A DNA stretch of 11,833 bases from Alphaproteobacteria bacterium (GTDB lineage: Bacteria; Pseudomonadota; Alphaproteobacteria; Puniceispirillales; Puniceispirillaceae), in assembly GCA_011526395.1 (NCBI GenBank), contig WTHW01000110.1, positions 1 through 11,833 of the forward strand. Direction: 5' to 3'. Both the position numbers and the translations under genes were made by a program. Below, piece after piece: positions 1 to 7,340 of this stretch. Within the stretch, counting starts at the first letter, position 1; each line of letters starts with the position of its first letter. Below the pieces are notes generated by a model. That model ran no database searches. It was not told where the DNA came from and saw only the letters and a list, made by a program, of their open reading frames with translations.

Positions 1-1022
1 TCAATGTAAAAGGACAGCTTGCGGCCTATCTTCCTGTGATGGTTGAGTCTGTCTCGTTAGTGCATTGCCAACAATTTTTGAGCGCACCTTTTACCCTCAC
101 AGGGCATATTGCGCCTGCTGAGGATAAATTATCCCTGATTTATCGCGCCTTAATGCTCGGCATTAAGGATTATGTCACCAAAAACGGATTTCCGGGCGTT
201 GCTTTGGGTCTATCAGGCGGCATTGATTCAGCACTTGTTGCGATATTGGCAGTTGATGCGCTTGGCCCAGAGGCTGTCAGATGTCTTATGATGCCATCAG
301 GCTACACAGCAGATATCTCCAAAGTAGATGCTGATGATATGGCAAATCGTTTGGGTATACGCATTGACAGCGTTGCAATCGGCAAGGGGATGCAAGCAGT
401 CGACGAGATGATATCACCGTTATTTGAGGGCACACAAACGGACGTGACAGAAGAAAATATCCAGTCCCGCTTGCGTGGTCTGTTGCTGATGGCGCTTTCA
501 AATAAATTCGGCAATATGATTTTAACAACAGGTAATAAGTCAGAATATGCCGCAGGATATGCGACCTTATATGGCGATATGTGCGGCGGTTTTGCACCTT
601 TGAAGGATGTCTGGAAAACGCTTGTTTTTGATTTATCAAAATGGCGTAACGAACATGTGCCACGTGGCGCACTTGGCCCAGAGGGCGAGGTCATACCAAC
701 GCGTATTATCACGCGCCCACCCTCAGCTGAATTGCGCGAAGACCAAGAAGATACAGATAGCCTGCCACCTTATGATGTGCTAGATGCCATCCTCAAAGGC
801 TTAACAGAGGATATGGCATCACCAGATGAAATCGTGGCAAAAGGCTATGATAAAGACATGGTAGAGCGTGTCTCACGGCTCCTTTTCAGGGCAGAATATA
901 AAAGATTTCAATCTGCACCGGGGCCTAAAATTACCACTATTGCATTTGGTCGTGAAAGACGATTGCCACTAACCTCTGGCTTTCTGCCGACCTCTAATCG
1001 CTCATCGGAGAGTTCATCGTGA
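1..1022 (+). CDS. nadE: NAD+ synthetase, glutamine-dependent type, C-terminal part (5' end outside window)
   Basis: Catalyses ATP-dependent amidation of deamido-NAD+ to NAD+, the last step of NAD biosynthesis, in the cytoplasm. The frame is open from base 3 with no stop before the left edge, so the gene starts upstream; the GTG at 36 and ATG at 39 are internal codons. About 339 residues are visible. They hold the ATP-pyrophosphatase P-loop SGGIDS (bases 213-230), then the conserved LTTGNKSE and GYATLYGDMCGGF stretches and the RPPSAEL segment near the substrate site. About 50 residues precede the synthetase domain and would be the end of an N-terminal nitrilase-like glutaminase domain. That domain is usual in the roughly 550-residue form, but it is inferred here, not seen. 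The C-terminus is a Ser-rich tail. The TGA stop overlaps the gltX GTG start (GTGA), suggesting coupling. Confidence 0.93.
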   Translation, partial: NVKGQLAAYLPVMVESVSLVHCQQFLSAPFTLTGHIAPAEDKLSLIYRALMLGIKDYVTKNGFPGVALGLSGGIDSALVAILAVDALGPEAVRCLMMPSGYTADISKVDADDMANRLGIRIDSVAIGKGMQAVDEMISPLFEGTQTDVTEENIQSRLRGLLLMALSNKFGNMILTTGNKSEYAAGYATLYGDMCGGFAPLKDVWKTLVFDLSKWRNEHVPRGALGPEGEVIPTRIITRPPSAELREDQEDTDSLPPYDVLDAILKGLTEDMASPDEIVAKGYDKDMVERVSRLLFRAEYKRFQSAPGPKITTIAFGRERRLPLTSGFLPTSNRSSESSS

Positions 1023-2350
1023 CCAAAGTTCGTTTTGCACCAAGCCCCACTGGAATGTTGCATGTAGGCAATTTACGCACTGCGCTAGTGAATTATCTTT
1101 ATGCGCGCGCTAATGGCGGGCAATTTATGTTGCGTATCGATGATACAGATACAGAGCGTTCAACCAAAGCCTATGAAGATGGCATCCGTGCAGACCTGCA
1201 ATGGATGGGGATGGATTGGGACTGTGAAGACAGACAATCTGACAGGATTTCCCGCTATGATGACGCACTGCAACATCTGATAGATACAGGCCGCGCCTAT
1301 CCATGTTACGAGACAGCTGAAGAGTTAACCCTCAAACGCAAAGCACAATTAAATGCGGGCCGCCCACCTGTTTATGACAGAGCCGCCCTAAAGCTAACTG
1401 ATGAGCAAAAACAAGCTTATGAAGCACAAGGGCGCAAGCCACATTATCGCTTTCGCCTAGCTGACGAGGAAGTCACATGGACTGACCTTGTCAGAGGGGA
1501 TGTGGCGTATCACATGTCATCTCTCTCAGACCCTGTCATCATCAGAGAAGATGGCCGCTATATCTACACATTGGCCTCAGTGGTTGATGATATTGATCAT
1601 GAGATTACCACCATCTTGCGTGGTGAGGATCATGTCACTAACTCAGCTGCGCAAATCCAATTATTTGAAGCATTAGGCGCAAAGCCGCCACAGATGGGGC
1701 ATCTAGCCTTGCTAGCAGGTGCAGATGGCGAGGGGCTGTCAAAGCGTCTTGGCAGTTTGTCAATTTCCGAATTGCGCGAAAATGGCATGCAAGCCGTTGC
1801 GATTGCGAGCTTATTATCACGCATTGGCACCTCACAACCTGTCACAGCCTTTGCCACGATGGCAGATGTGATATCTGGTTTTGATATTGCAAATTATGGC
1901 CGTGCGACAGCAAAATTTGACCCAGCCGAATTGCAAATGATAAATGCCAAAATCATTCAGTCACTATCATTTTCAGATGTGGCAGACCAACTGGCGCAAG
2001 ATGGCATCACTGATGAAGCTTTTTGGCTTGCGGTGCGCGGTAATCTTGATGTGGTATCGAATGCAAAAATATGGTGGGCGGTTTGTCATGATGATATCGA
2101 CACCATTATTGAGGATAAAGCCTTATGCGAGGCAGCATTAACGCACCTACCAGAGGGCGATATCACCCCTGATATGTGGAAACCATGGACGAAAGCTATC
2201 TCTGAGGCAACAGGTGCCAAAGGGCGCGGTCTGTTCATGCCATTGCGTCTAGCGCTCACAGGGCGTGATGCCGGCCCAGAAGTCGCAGGCTTACTCCCCT
2301 TTATCGGCAGAGAGCGTATCATCGCACGTCTTTCAGGTGACAGCGCATGA
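1019..2350 (+). CDS. gltX: Glutamyl-tRNA synthetase, class I
   Basis: Charges tRNA with glutamate using ATP. The 443 residues open with the Rossmann-fold signature FAPSPTG and the HIGH-type motif HVGN at residues 15-18, followed by RIDDTDTERS. The KMSKS-loop equivalent is GLSKR at residues 239-243, with the catalytic SK retained and the first Lys replaced by Gly. Only one Cys sits in the region where zinc-type GluRS enzymes carry a Cys cluster (YPCYET), so it is probably a non-zinc form. The C-terminal roughly 130 residues are the helical anticodon-binding domain. The start is GTG at 1019, inside the nadE stop, which gives the usual TKVRFAPSPTG N-terminus. The gene overlaps cysS by ATGA. Alphaproteobacteria often carry two gltX paralogues and make Gln-tRNA by GatCAB amidation; whether this copy is discriminating cannot be told from sequence alone. 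Confidence 0.96.
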   Translation: MTKVRFAPSPTGMLHVGNLRTALVNYLYARANGGQFMLRIDDTDTERSTKAYEDGIRADLQWMGMDWDCEDRQSDRISRYDDALQHLIDTGRAYPCYETAEELTLKRKAQLNAGRPPVYDRAALKLTDEQKQAYEAQGRKPHYRFRLADEEVTWTDLVRGDVAYHMSSLSDPVIIREDGRYIYTLASVVDDIDHEITTILRGEDHVTNSAAQIQLFEALGAKPPQMGHLALLAGADGEGLSKRLGSLSISELRENGMQAVAIASLLSRIGTSQPVTAFATMADVISGFDIANYGRATAKFDPAELQMINAKIIQSLSFSDVADQLAQDGITDEAFWLAVRGNLDVVSNAKIWWAVCHDDIDTIIEDKALCEAALTHLPEGDITPDMWKPWTKAISEATGAKGRGLFMPLRLALTGRDAGPEVAGLLPFIGRERIIARLSGDSA

Positions 2351-3696
2351 GCATAAAATTATTCAACACGCTTCATAAGGAAAAACAGGAATTTGCACCT
2401 GTGATAGCCGGGCAGGTTGGCATCTATGCCTGTGGGCCAACTGTCTATGATAATATACATGTTGGAAATGCGCGCCCGCTTGTGGTGTTCGATGTGCTTG
2501 TGCGCTTGTTGCGCCATCACTATCCAAAAGTCACTTATGTCCGCAATATCACGGATGTCGATGATAAAATTAATCAACGCGCCGCTGATCGCAATATTTC
2601 AATCGACCAGCTTTGTGAAGAGACCATTGAACGATTTCATGAAGATGCCAACGCCTTATATGTCGCCGCGCCAGATATAGAGCCGCGCGCAACGCATCAT
2701 ATTGCTGAAATGATTGCCATGATTGAGACGCTAATTGCGAAACATCATGCCTATGAGGCTGAAGGCCATGTGCTATTCTCAATCTCTTCTATGGCAAATT
2801 ATGGCCAGTTATCAAAGCGCACACTTGATATGATGCGCGCAGGCGCCCGTGTTGAAGTGGCCCCTTACAAAAAAGATGCTGGCGATTTTGTTTTGTGGAA
2901 ACCATCTGATGATAACGCGCCAGGCTGGGACAGCCCATGGGGCAGGGGCAGGCCGGGTTGGCATATCGAATGTTCGGCTATGTCTGCAAAATATCTTGAT
3001 GAAGTCTTTGATATTCATGCAGGCGGTTTAGATCTGATATTCCCGCATCACGAGAATGAAATTGCACAAAGTTGCTGTGCGCACGGCACAGATGATATGG
3101 CGCGCTACTGGGTGCATAATGGCTATGTCACGGTGGATGGCGAGAAGATGTCAAAATCAGTTGGCAATTTTACAACTGTCCGTGATGCTTTGGCAAAACA
3201 TCGTGGCGAGGCGGTTCGCTATGCCTTATTGAATGCCCATTATCGTGCGCCGCTTGATTACTCTGATAAAGCTGTCACAGAAGCAAAACAAGCTCTTGAC
3301 CGTCTTTATCGCGCTGCAGGTGATGCCGCTCCCTCACAAGAAATGCCAGCAGACTTCCTAGAGGCGCTATCAGATGACTTAAATACACCTCTTGCGCTGT
3401 CAGTGCTTCATAAATTGGCAAAATCAGCTAATCAAGGTGATAGAGACGCCGCCGCACAGCTAAAAGCTTGTGGCCAGATGCTTGGTCTTTTGAATGAAAC
3501 AGAAGCCTCTTGGTCTAAGGGGGCATGCTCTGCTGATGGGCTCAGTGACGCTGATATCGAAGCGCTTATCACAGAGCGGCAAGAGGCAAGGCAAAACCGT
3601 GATTTTGCGCGTGCTGATGCTATTCGCGATGAATTGGCGAACGCCGGCATTTCCTTGCTTGATGGCGCAGATGGCACAAGCTGGGAACGCCACTAG
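2347..3696 (+). CDS. cysS: Cysteinyl-tRNA synthetase, class I
   Basis: Charges tRNA-Cys with cysteine using ATP. At 449 residues it is close to the usual family length. All key parts are visible: HIGH-type HVGN at 38-41, the catalytic KMSKS at 267-271, and the four zinc ligands that recognise the cysteine thiol (C29 in YACGPT, C209 in WHIEC, and H234 and E238 in PHHENE). These positions match the well-studied E. coli enzyme almost exactly. The C-terminal portion is the helical DALR-type domain and short tail ending near DGTSWERH. The ATG start lies in the ATGA overlap with gltX, so translation is probably coupled to it. It is the last gene of the nadE-gltX-cysS run; the 104 bases that follow contain no clear terminator, so read-through into cimA is possible. 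Confidence 0.97.
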   Translation: MSIKLFNTLHKEKQEFAPVIAGQVGIYACGPTVYDNIHVGNARPLVVFDVLVRLLRHHYPKVTYVRNITDVDDKINQRAADRNISIDQLCEETIERFHEDANALYVAAPDIEPRATHHIAEMIAMIETLIAKHHAYEAEGHVLFSISSMANYGQLSKRTLDMMRAGARVEVAPYKKDAGDFVLWKPSDDNAPGWDSPWGRGRPGWHIECSAMSAKYLDEVFDIHAGGLDLIFPHHENEIAQSCCAHGTDDMARYWVHNGYVTVDGEKMSKSVGNFTTVRDALAKHRGEAVRYALLNAHYRAPLDYSDKAVTEAKQALDRLYRAAGDAAPSQEMPADFLEALSDDLNTPLALSVLHKLAKSANQGDRDAAAQLKACGQMLGLLNETEASWSKGACSADGLSDADIEALITERQEARQNRDFARADAIRDELANAGISLLDGADGTSWERH

Positions 3697-3800
3697 GCGG
3701 TAAAAAGGGTATCTGATTTGCTATCTTCATCTAATTTGCTTAAGTTATCGCCAGTATCTGCGCATTTACGGCGCAATTATCTTCAATTTGGGGCCTTATC

Positions 3801-5414
3801 ATGACTAGCGAGCGCGTCTATCTATTTGATACAACACTTCGTGATGGTGGACAGACCAGAGGGATTGATTTCACTGTGTCTGATAAGATGGTCATTGCCA
3901 AAGCGCTTGATGATTTTGGTATTGACTATGTTGAGGGCGGCTGGCCGGGCGCTAACCCAACAGATGATGAATTCTTTGGCACGCCGCCAAAATTAACCAA
4001 CGCAAAATTTATCGCCTTTGGCATGACTCGTCGCGCTGGTCGGTCTGCGGATAATGACCCCGGCCTTGCCGCTGTTCTTGGCGCAGAGACGGATGGCACA
4101 TGCCTTGTTGGCAAAACATGGGATTTTCATGTTGAGACAGCATTGAAAATATCACTCGCTGAAAATCTTGAGATGATCACATCATCCATAGCCGCCATAG
4201 CCGCTAAAGGCCGTGAGCCAATGTTTGATTGTGAACATTTCTTCGATGGCTTTAAAGCCAATAAAGAATTTGCCCTTAATTGTGTAAAAGCAGCCTATGA
4301 TGGCGGCGCAAAATGGGTTGTCTTATGTGATACAAATGGCGGCTCTCTGCCAGATGAAATCTTTGAGATTGTCTCAGAAACAAAGGCCTTTTTGCCAGAT
4401 GTGAATCTAGGCATCCATTGTCATAATGATACAGGCATGGCCGTTGCCAATTCACTTGCCGCTGTCAAAGCTGGTGCGCGTCAAATTCAAGGGACAATCA
4501 ACGGTCTAGGAGAGCGTTGCGGCAATGCTGACCTTATCACGCTCATCCCAAATTTGATGCTAAAGCTTGGCTATCAGACAAATATTGCGCCTGAAAAATT
4601 GCCAAAACTAGTCTCTTTATCACGCCTAGTTGATGATAGATTAAACAGAATGCCAAATGCTCATGCCCCATATGTCGGTGCGGCCGCTTTTGCGCATAAG
4701 GGCGGGTTGCATGCATCAGCCGCACAAAAGGACCCGCGCACTTATGAACATGTGCCACCAGAGACTGTCGGCAATGCGCGCCAGTTCTTGATTTCAGATC
4801 AAACAGGCAAATCAAATGTGCTTGCCAGATTTGCTGAGGTTGGCATTGAAATTGCCTCAGATGATAGCCGCCTTGATAAGCTCATCGCGACTGTCAAAGA
4901 GCGCGAGCATCAAGGCTGGTCATTTGATTCTGCTGAAGCAAGCTTTGAGTTGCTTGCCCGCCAAGCGCTTGGTGAATTGCCTGAATTCTTCTCTATCGGC
5001 CGGTTCCGCGTCACTGACGAGCGCCGTTTTAATGCCAAAGGTGAGCTTGTGGTTGAATCTGAAGCAACAGCCTCAGTGGTTGTCGGGGATAAAACACATG
5101 ATGAAGTGGGCTTTGGAAACGGTCCTGTGAACGCCGTTGACACAGCTTTGCGTAAAGCCTTGATTGAGGCCTACCCATTATTATCATCTGTTGAGCTGAC
5201 AGATTATAAGGTTCGTATTCTTGAGCCACAAAATGGCGATGAAGGCACAGGCGCTGTGACACGGGTATTGATTGAATTCAAAGATGACAGTGACCACATC
5301 TGGCGTACTTGCGGTGTATCTACCAACATCATTGATGCCTCTGTAATGGCACTCTCAGATGGTATGCGTTACAAGCTGCACCGCGAAAAAGCAGCGCTTC
5401 CGTCTCGTCACTAA
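3801..5414 (+). CDS. cimA: (R)-citramalate synthase
   Basis: Condenses acetyl-CoA with pyruvate to (R)-citramalate, the first step of the threonine-independent route to 2-oxobutyrate and isoleucine. The 537 residues match the CimA length. The N-terminal TIM-barrel has DTTLRDGGQ at residues 10-18, metal-binding HCHND at 206-210 and NGLGERCGN ending at N242. The early stretch LDDFGIDYVEGGWPGANP is characteristic of the CimA subfamily rather than LeuA. The C-terminal roughly 130 residues form the LeuA-type allosteric dimer domain (GTGAVTRVLIEF, GVSTNIIDAS), where isoleucine feedback would be expected. The ATG at 3801 has a GGGG stretch about 8 bases upstream. In the 104-base gap before it I see only weak promoter-like hexamers, no short leader ORF and a small hairpin without a T-run. 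A plain isopropylmalate synthase is the main alternative and is less likely. Confidence 0.93.
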   Translation: MTSERVYLFDTTLRDGGQTRGIDFTVSDKMVIAKALDDFGIDYVEGGWPGANPTDDEFFGTPPKLTNAKFIAFGMTRRAGRSADNDPGLAAVLGAETDGTCLVGKTWDFHVETALKISLAENLEMITSSIAAIAAKGREPMFDCEHFFDGFKANKEFALNCVKAAYDGGAKWVVLCDTNGGSLPDEIFEIVSETKAFLPDVNLGIHCHNDTGMAVANSLAAVKAGARQIQGTINGLGERCGNADLITLIPNLMLKLGYQTNIAPEKLPKLVSLSRLVDDRLNRMPNAHAPYVGAAAFAHKGGLHASAAQKDPRTYEHVPPETVGNARQFLISDQTGKSNVLARFAEVGIEIASDDSRLDKLIATVKEREHQGWSFDSAEASFELLARQALGELPEFFSIGRFRVTDERRFNAKGELVVESEATASVVVGDKTHDEVGFGNGPVNAVDTALRKALIEAYPLLSSVELTDYKVRILEPQNGDEGTGAVTRVLIEFKDDSDHIWRTCGVSTNIIDASVMALSDGMRYKLHREKAALPSRH

Positions 5415-5415
5415 G

Positions 5416-6168
5416 ATGGCTATATCAGCGCTAACACAGCCGCCTGTTATCATATTATTACGTCCACAGATGGGTGAGAATATTGGTGCCAGTGCGCGTG
5501 CCATGAAAAATTGTGGCATCAGCGAGTTACGCCTTGTTGCACCGCGTGATGGGTGGCCAAATGAAGCAGCATTGCCAATGGCAGCTGGCGGCGCAGATAT
5601 CATCGAGCAAGCAACCGTCTATGATGATATGGCATCTGCTATGTCTGACGTTGTGCTGTCCTTTGCGACCACAGCGCGGATGCGCGATCTTGTCAAACCA
5701 GTTATCAATCCGCGCCAAGCGGCAAATATGACTACAGAGCGCCCTCAAAGCGAGGGAAAGCGCATTGCCTATCTGTTTGGGGCAGAGCGCTCTGGCATGG
5801 ATAATGACGAAGCTGTGATGGCAGATTACATTGTCTCTGCTGACCTTAATCCAGATTACCCAAGCTTGAATTTGGCGCAGGCTGTTTTGCTGATGTCTTG
5901 GGAATGGCGCATGTCAGCTCTTGCGCAACAACAAGCGGCACAGGCAACAGACGATTGGCCAGAGCTTGCCAATATCCAAGAGCGTGATTTCTTTTTCCAG
6001 CGTTTTGAGACGATGCTAAAAGACAAAGGCTTTTTTGGAACAGAAGAGATGGCGCCAGTGGTAAATCGCAATATGCGTGCCTTTTTCACACGCGCCACGC
6101 CAACAAAACAAGAATTGCAGACATGGCATGGTATTTTAAGCCTGCTAATGCGTGATAACCACCGCTAG
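5416..6168 (+). CDS. trmJ: tRNA (cytidine/uridine-2'-O)-methyltransferase, TrmJ family (SPOUT)
   Basis: Probable SAM-dependent 2'-O-methyltransferase of tRNA (position 32 in characterised TrmJ proteins). The 250 residues carry the three SPOUT motifs: RPQMGENIGASARAMKNCG (residues 16-34), FGAERSG (121-127) and SLNLAQA (150-156), which together form the trefoil-knot cofactor site. The C-terminal roughly 80 residues are the helical extension seen in TrmJ. I chose the ATG at 5416, one base after the cimA stop. The same frame is open to an ATG at 5359 inside cimA, but those 19 extra residues (MVCVTSCTAKK...) do not resemble the family and have no ribosome-binding site. The tight spacing suggests co-transcription with cimA. 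Members of this family are often labelled only 'RNA methyltransferase'; the exact target nucleotide is inferred from homology. Confidence 0.9.
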   Translation: MAISALTQPPVIILLRPQMGENIGASARAMKNCGISELRLVAPRDGWPNEAALPMAAGGADIIEQATVYDDMASAMSDVVLSFATTARMRDLVKPVINPRQAANMTTERPQSEGKRIAYLFGAERSGMDNDEAVMADYIVSADLNPDYPSLNLAQAVLLMSWEWRMSALAQQQAAQATDDWPELANIQERDFFFQRFETMLKDKGFFGTEEMAPVVNRNMRAFFTRATPTKQELQTWHGILSLLMRDNHR

Positions 6169-6171
6169 GAC

Positions 6172-6199
6172 TTGACTTATCGCTGTAATTTAGTATTTT
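6172..6199 (+). promoter_or_regulatory. Putative sigma-70 promoter for rpsD
   Basis: A TTGACT -35 box (6172-6177, 5 of 6 consensus) is followed by a 16-base spacer and TATTTT (6194-6199, 4 of 6) as the -10 box. It begins three bases after the trmJ stop and would start transcription near 6206, giving an RNA leader of about 80 bases before the rpsD ATG. A strong promoter is expected for a ribosomal protein gene. The call rests on sequence match and position only. Confidence 0.5.
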
Positions 6200-6205
6200 G
6201 CTCCA

Positions 6206-6287
6206 ACTCCTGAGAAAGTGGTGCATCATCATAAGGGTGATGTTCCCGGCCATAAGGCACTATCGGGCAAAAACAAAGGAAAAGAAA
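6206..6287 (+). promoter_or_regulatory. rpsD 5' leader with small inverted repeats, possibly structured
   Basis: The leader holds CATCAT (6224-6229) facing GTGATG (6237-6242) across a 7-base loop, with one G-U pair. It also holds a nested pair: CCCG (6245-6248) with CGGG (6264-6267), enclosing GCC (6249-6251) with GGC (6256-6258) around an ATAA loop. S4 is known to repress its own synthesis through mRNA leaders in several bacterial groups, so autoregulation is conceivable. I cannot match this leader to a described motif, and the stems are short enough to arise by chance. Confidence 0.3.
6276..6280 (+). promoter_or_regulatory. Ribosome-binding site of rpsD
   Basis: AAGGA lies 7 bases before the ATG at 6288, inside an A-rich stretch typical of highly expressed ribosomal protein genes. 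It decides the start: the open frame continues upstream to 6198, but that part is the untranslated leader. Confidence 0.75.
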
Positions 6288-6917
6288 ATGGCTCCTAAGT
6301 CAGATCATAAGCGCCATAGCGCTAAGCATAAAATCGACCGTCGTTTAGGTGTAAACCTATGGGGTCGTGCCAAGTCACCTCTTAACAACCGTGATTCAGC
6401 ACCAGGTCAGCATGGCCAGCGTCGCAAGAAGCCAACTGATTTTGGTATTCAGTTGATGGCAAAGCAAAAGCTGAAAGGTTATTACGGTAACATCGGCGAG
6501 AAGCAGTTCAAGCGTTACTATGCTGAAGCTGTTCGTCTTCGTGGTGATACAGGCCAAAATCTTATCGGTATTTTGGAAACACGCATGGATGCCGTGCTAT
6601 ACCGCTCAAAGATTGCACCAACAGTTTTCGCAGCGCGCCAGCTAATCAATCACGGCCACGTGATGCTAAATGGCAAGCGTTGTAACATCAGCTCAGTTAT
6701 CCTAAAGCCAGGTGACACACTACAGCTTAAGGAAAAGTCAAAGACAATTCCTGCTGTTCTTGAAGGTGTTGCTTCAACAGAGCGCGATGTTCCAGAATAT
6801 ATCGAAGCAGATCACGACAAGATGACAGTATCTTTCGTACGTATCCCATCACTTGACGAAGTGCCATATCCGGTACAGATGGAACCAAATCTGGTTGTCG
6901 AATATTACTCTCGTTAA
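6288..6917 (+). CDS. rpsD: 30S ribosomal protein S4
   Basis: Primary 16S rRNA-binding protein of the 30S body, needed early in assembly and for decoding accuracy. The 209 residues comprise the S4 N-terminal domain (about 1-97, with KIDRRLGVNLWGR, APGQHGQRR and QKLKGYYGNI) and the S4 RNA-binding domain (about 98-160, with ETRMDAVLYRS, AARQLINHGHVMLNG and ILKPGDTL). The C-terminus ends in VVEYYSR, as usual for S4. The N-terminus MAPKSDHKRHSAKHKIDRR seems a few residues longer than the alphaproteobacterial forms I recall. The gene stands apart from the ribosomal alpha operon, as is common in this class, and has its own likely promoter and a strong terminator. The upstream continuation of the frame (6198-6287) shows no family similarity. 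Confidence 0.97.
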   Translation: MAPKSDHKRHSAKHKIDRRLGVNLWGRAKSPLNNRDSAPGQHGQRRKKPTDFGIQLMAKQKLKGYYGNIGEKQFKRYYAEAVRLRGDTGQNLIGILETRMDAVLYRSKIAPTVFAARQLINHGHVMLNGKRCNISSVILKPGDTLQLKEKSKTIPAVLEGVASTERDVPEYIEADHDKMTVSFVRIPSLDEVPYPVQMEPNLVVEYYSR

Positions 6918-6939
6918 TCGAGATATTAAAAGATTTCAT

Positions 6940-6969
6940 AAAATAGCGCCTTTAAGGCGCTATTTTTTT
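6940..6969 (+). terminator. Rho-independent terminator of rpsD
   Basis: AAATAGCGCC (6941-6950) and GGCGCTATTT (6956-6965) form a perfect 10-bp stem with a 5-base TTTAA loop. The distal arm runs directly into a T-tract up to 6969. It starts 23 bases after the rpsD stop. On the opposite strand the stem also precedes an A/T-rich run that includes a short T-run, but no minus-strand gene ends here. Confidence 0.93.
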
Positions 6970-7000
6970 ATGGCAGTCTATCTCTCTTGGAACCACTGAT

Positions 7001-7005
7001 GAGGG
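7001..7005 (+). promoter_or_regulatory. Ribosome-binding site deciding the start of the ABM-domain gene
   Basis: GAGGG is placed 5 bases before the ATG at 7011. The alternatives upstream in the same frame (TTG at 6987, ATG at 6999) have no comparable site at good spacing, so 7011 is preferred. Confidence 0.6.
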
Positions 7006-7010
7006 ACATC

Positions 7011-7340
7011 ATGAAAGACTGGCCAGATAGTTATTATGCAGCAATATTCACAAATCAAAGAAGTGAAGAGGGCGGTGATCTCTATCCCTTAATGAGTGAA
7101 CAGATGGTCGAACTTGCGCAAAAGCAAAAAGGCTTTTTGGGCGTTGAATCTGTCAGAGGAGATGATGGACTTGGCATCACCGTATCCTATTGGGAAAGCA
7201 GAGACGATATAGAATCTTGGGGCCGGAACGCAGACCATATGGTTGCTAAAAATCACGGCCGCCAAGAATTTTATTTATGGTACCATTTGCGCATTTCAAA
7301 AGTTGAAATGACGCGGTCATTTGGCTTTGATGAAAACTAG
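7011..7340 (+). CDS. Small antibiotic-biosynthesis-monooxygenase (ABM) domain protein
   Basis: A 109-residue single-domain protein of the dimeric alpha-beta barrel type. Family marks are YYAAIFTNQRS (about 8-18), the helix ending MVELAQKQKGFLGVES (32-47), the strand ITVSYWES (56-63) followed by DIESW, and the late segment FYLWYHLRISKVE (87-99). Members of this fold include cofactor-free oxygenases and haem-degrading enzymes, but many are uncharacterised. No substrate can be named here, and there is no signal peptide or membrane segment. It lies between the rpsD terminator and the end of the purine/bolA/grxD operon. I see no clear promoter in the 41 bases after the terminator. Its stop overlaps the grxD stop on the other strand within CTAG (7337-7340). 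Confidence 0.82.
   Translation: MKDWPDSYYAAIFTNQRSEEGGDLYPLMSEQMVELAQKQKGFLGVESVRGDDGLGITVSYWESRDDIESWGRNADHMVAKNHGRQEFYLWYHLRISKVEMTRSFGFDEN

Noticed and set aside
302..712. 136-codon minus-strand open frame opposite nadE
   Set aside because: It is a shadow of a conserved coding region with no family resemblance; the same applies to the long antisense frames across purL (for example 9033-9383).
3718..3746. TTGCTA - 17 bases - TAAGTT as a cimA promoter
   Set aside because: The -10 matches only 3 of 6 consensus bases; too weak to list, although some promoter may exist in this gap.
3757..3776. TGCGC/GCGCA inverted repeat between cysS and cimA as a terminator or attenuator
   Set aside because: The stem is only 5 bp, no T-run follows it, and there is no leader peptide ORF in the gap.
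5359..5415. Earlier ATG for trmJ inside the end of cimA
   Set aside because: The extra 19 residues look like an alternate-frame reading of cimA and have no family resemblance or ribosome-binding site; the ATG at 5416 gives the normal TrmJ N-terminus.
6198..6287. In-frame extension of rpsD by 30 codons upstream of the ATG at 6288
   Set aside because: The extension has no S4 similarity, overlaps the likely promoter and leader, and the AAGGA ribosome-binding site points to 6288.
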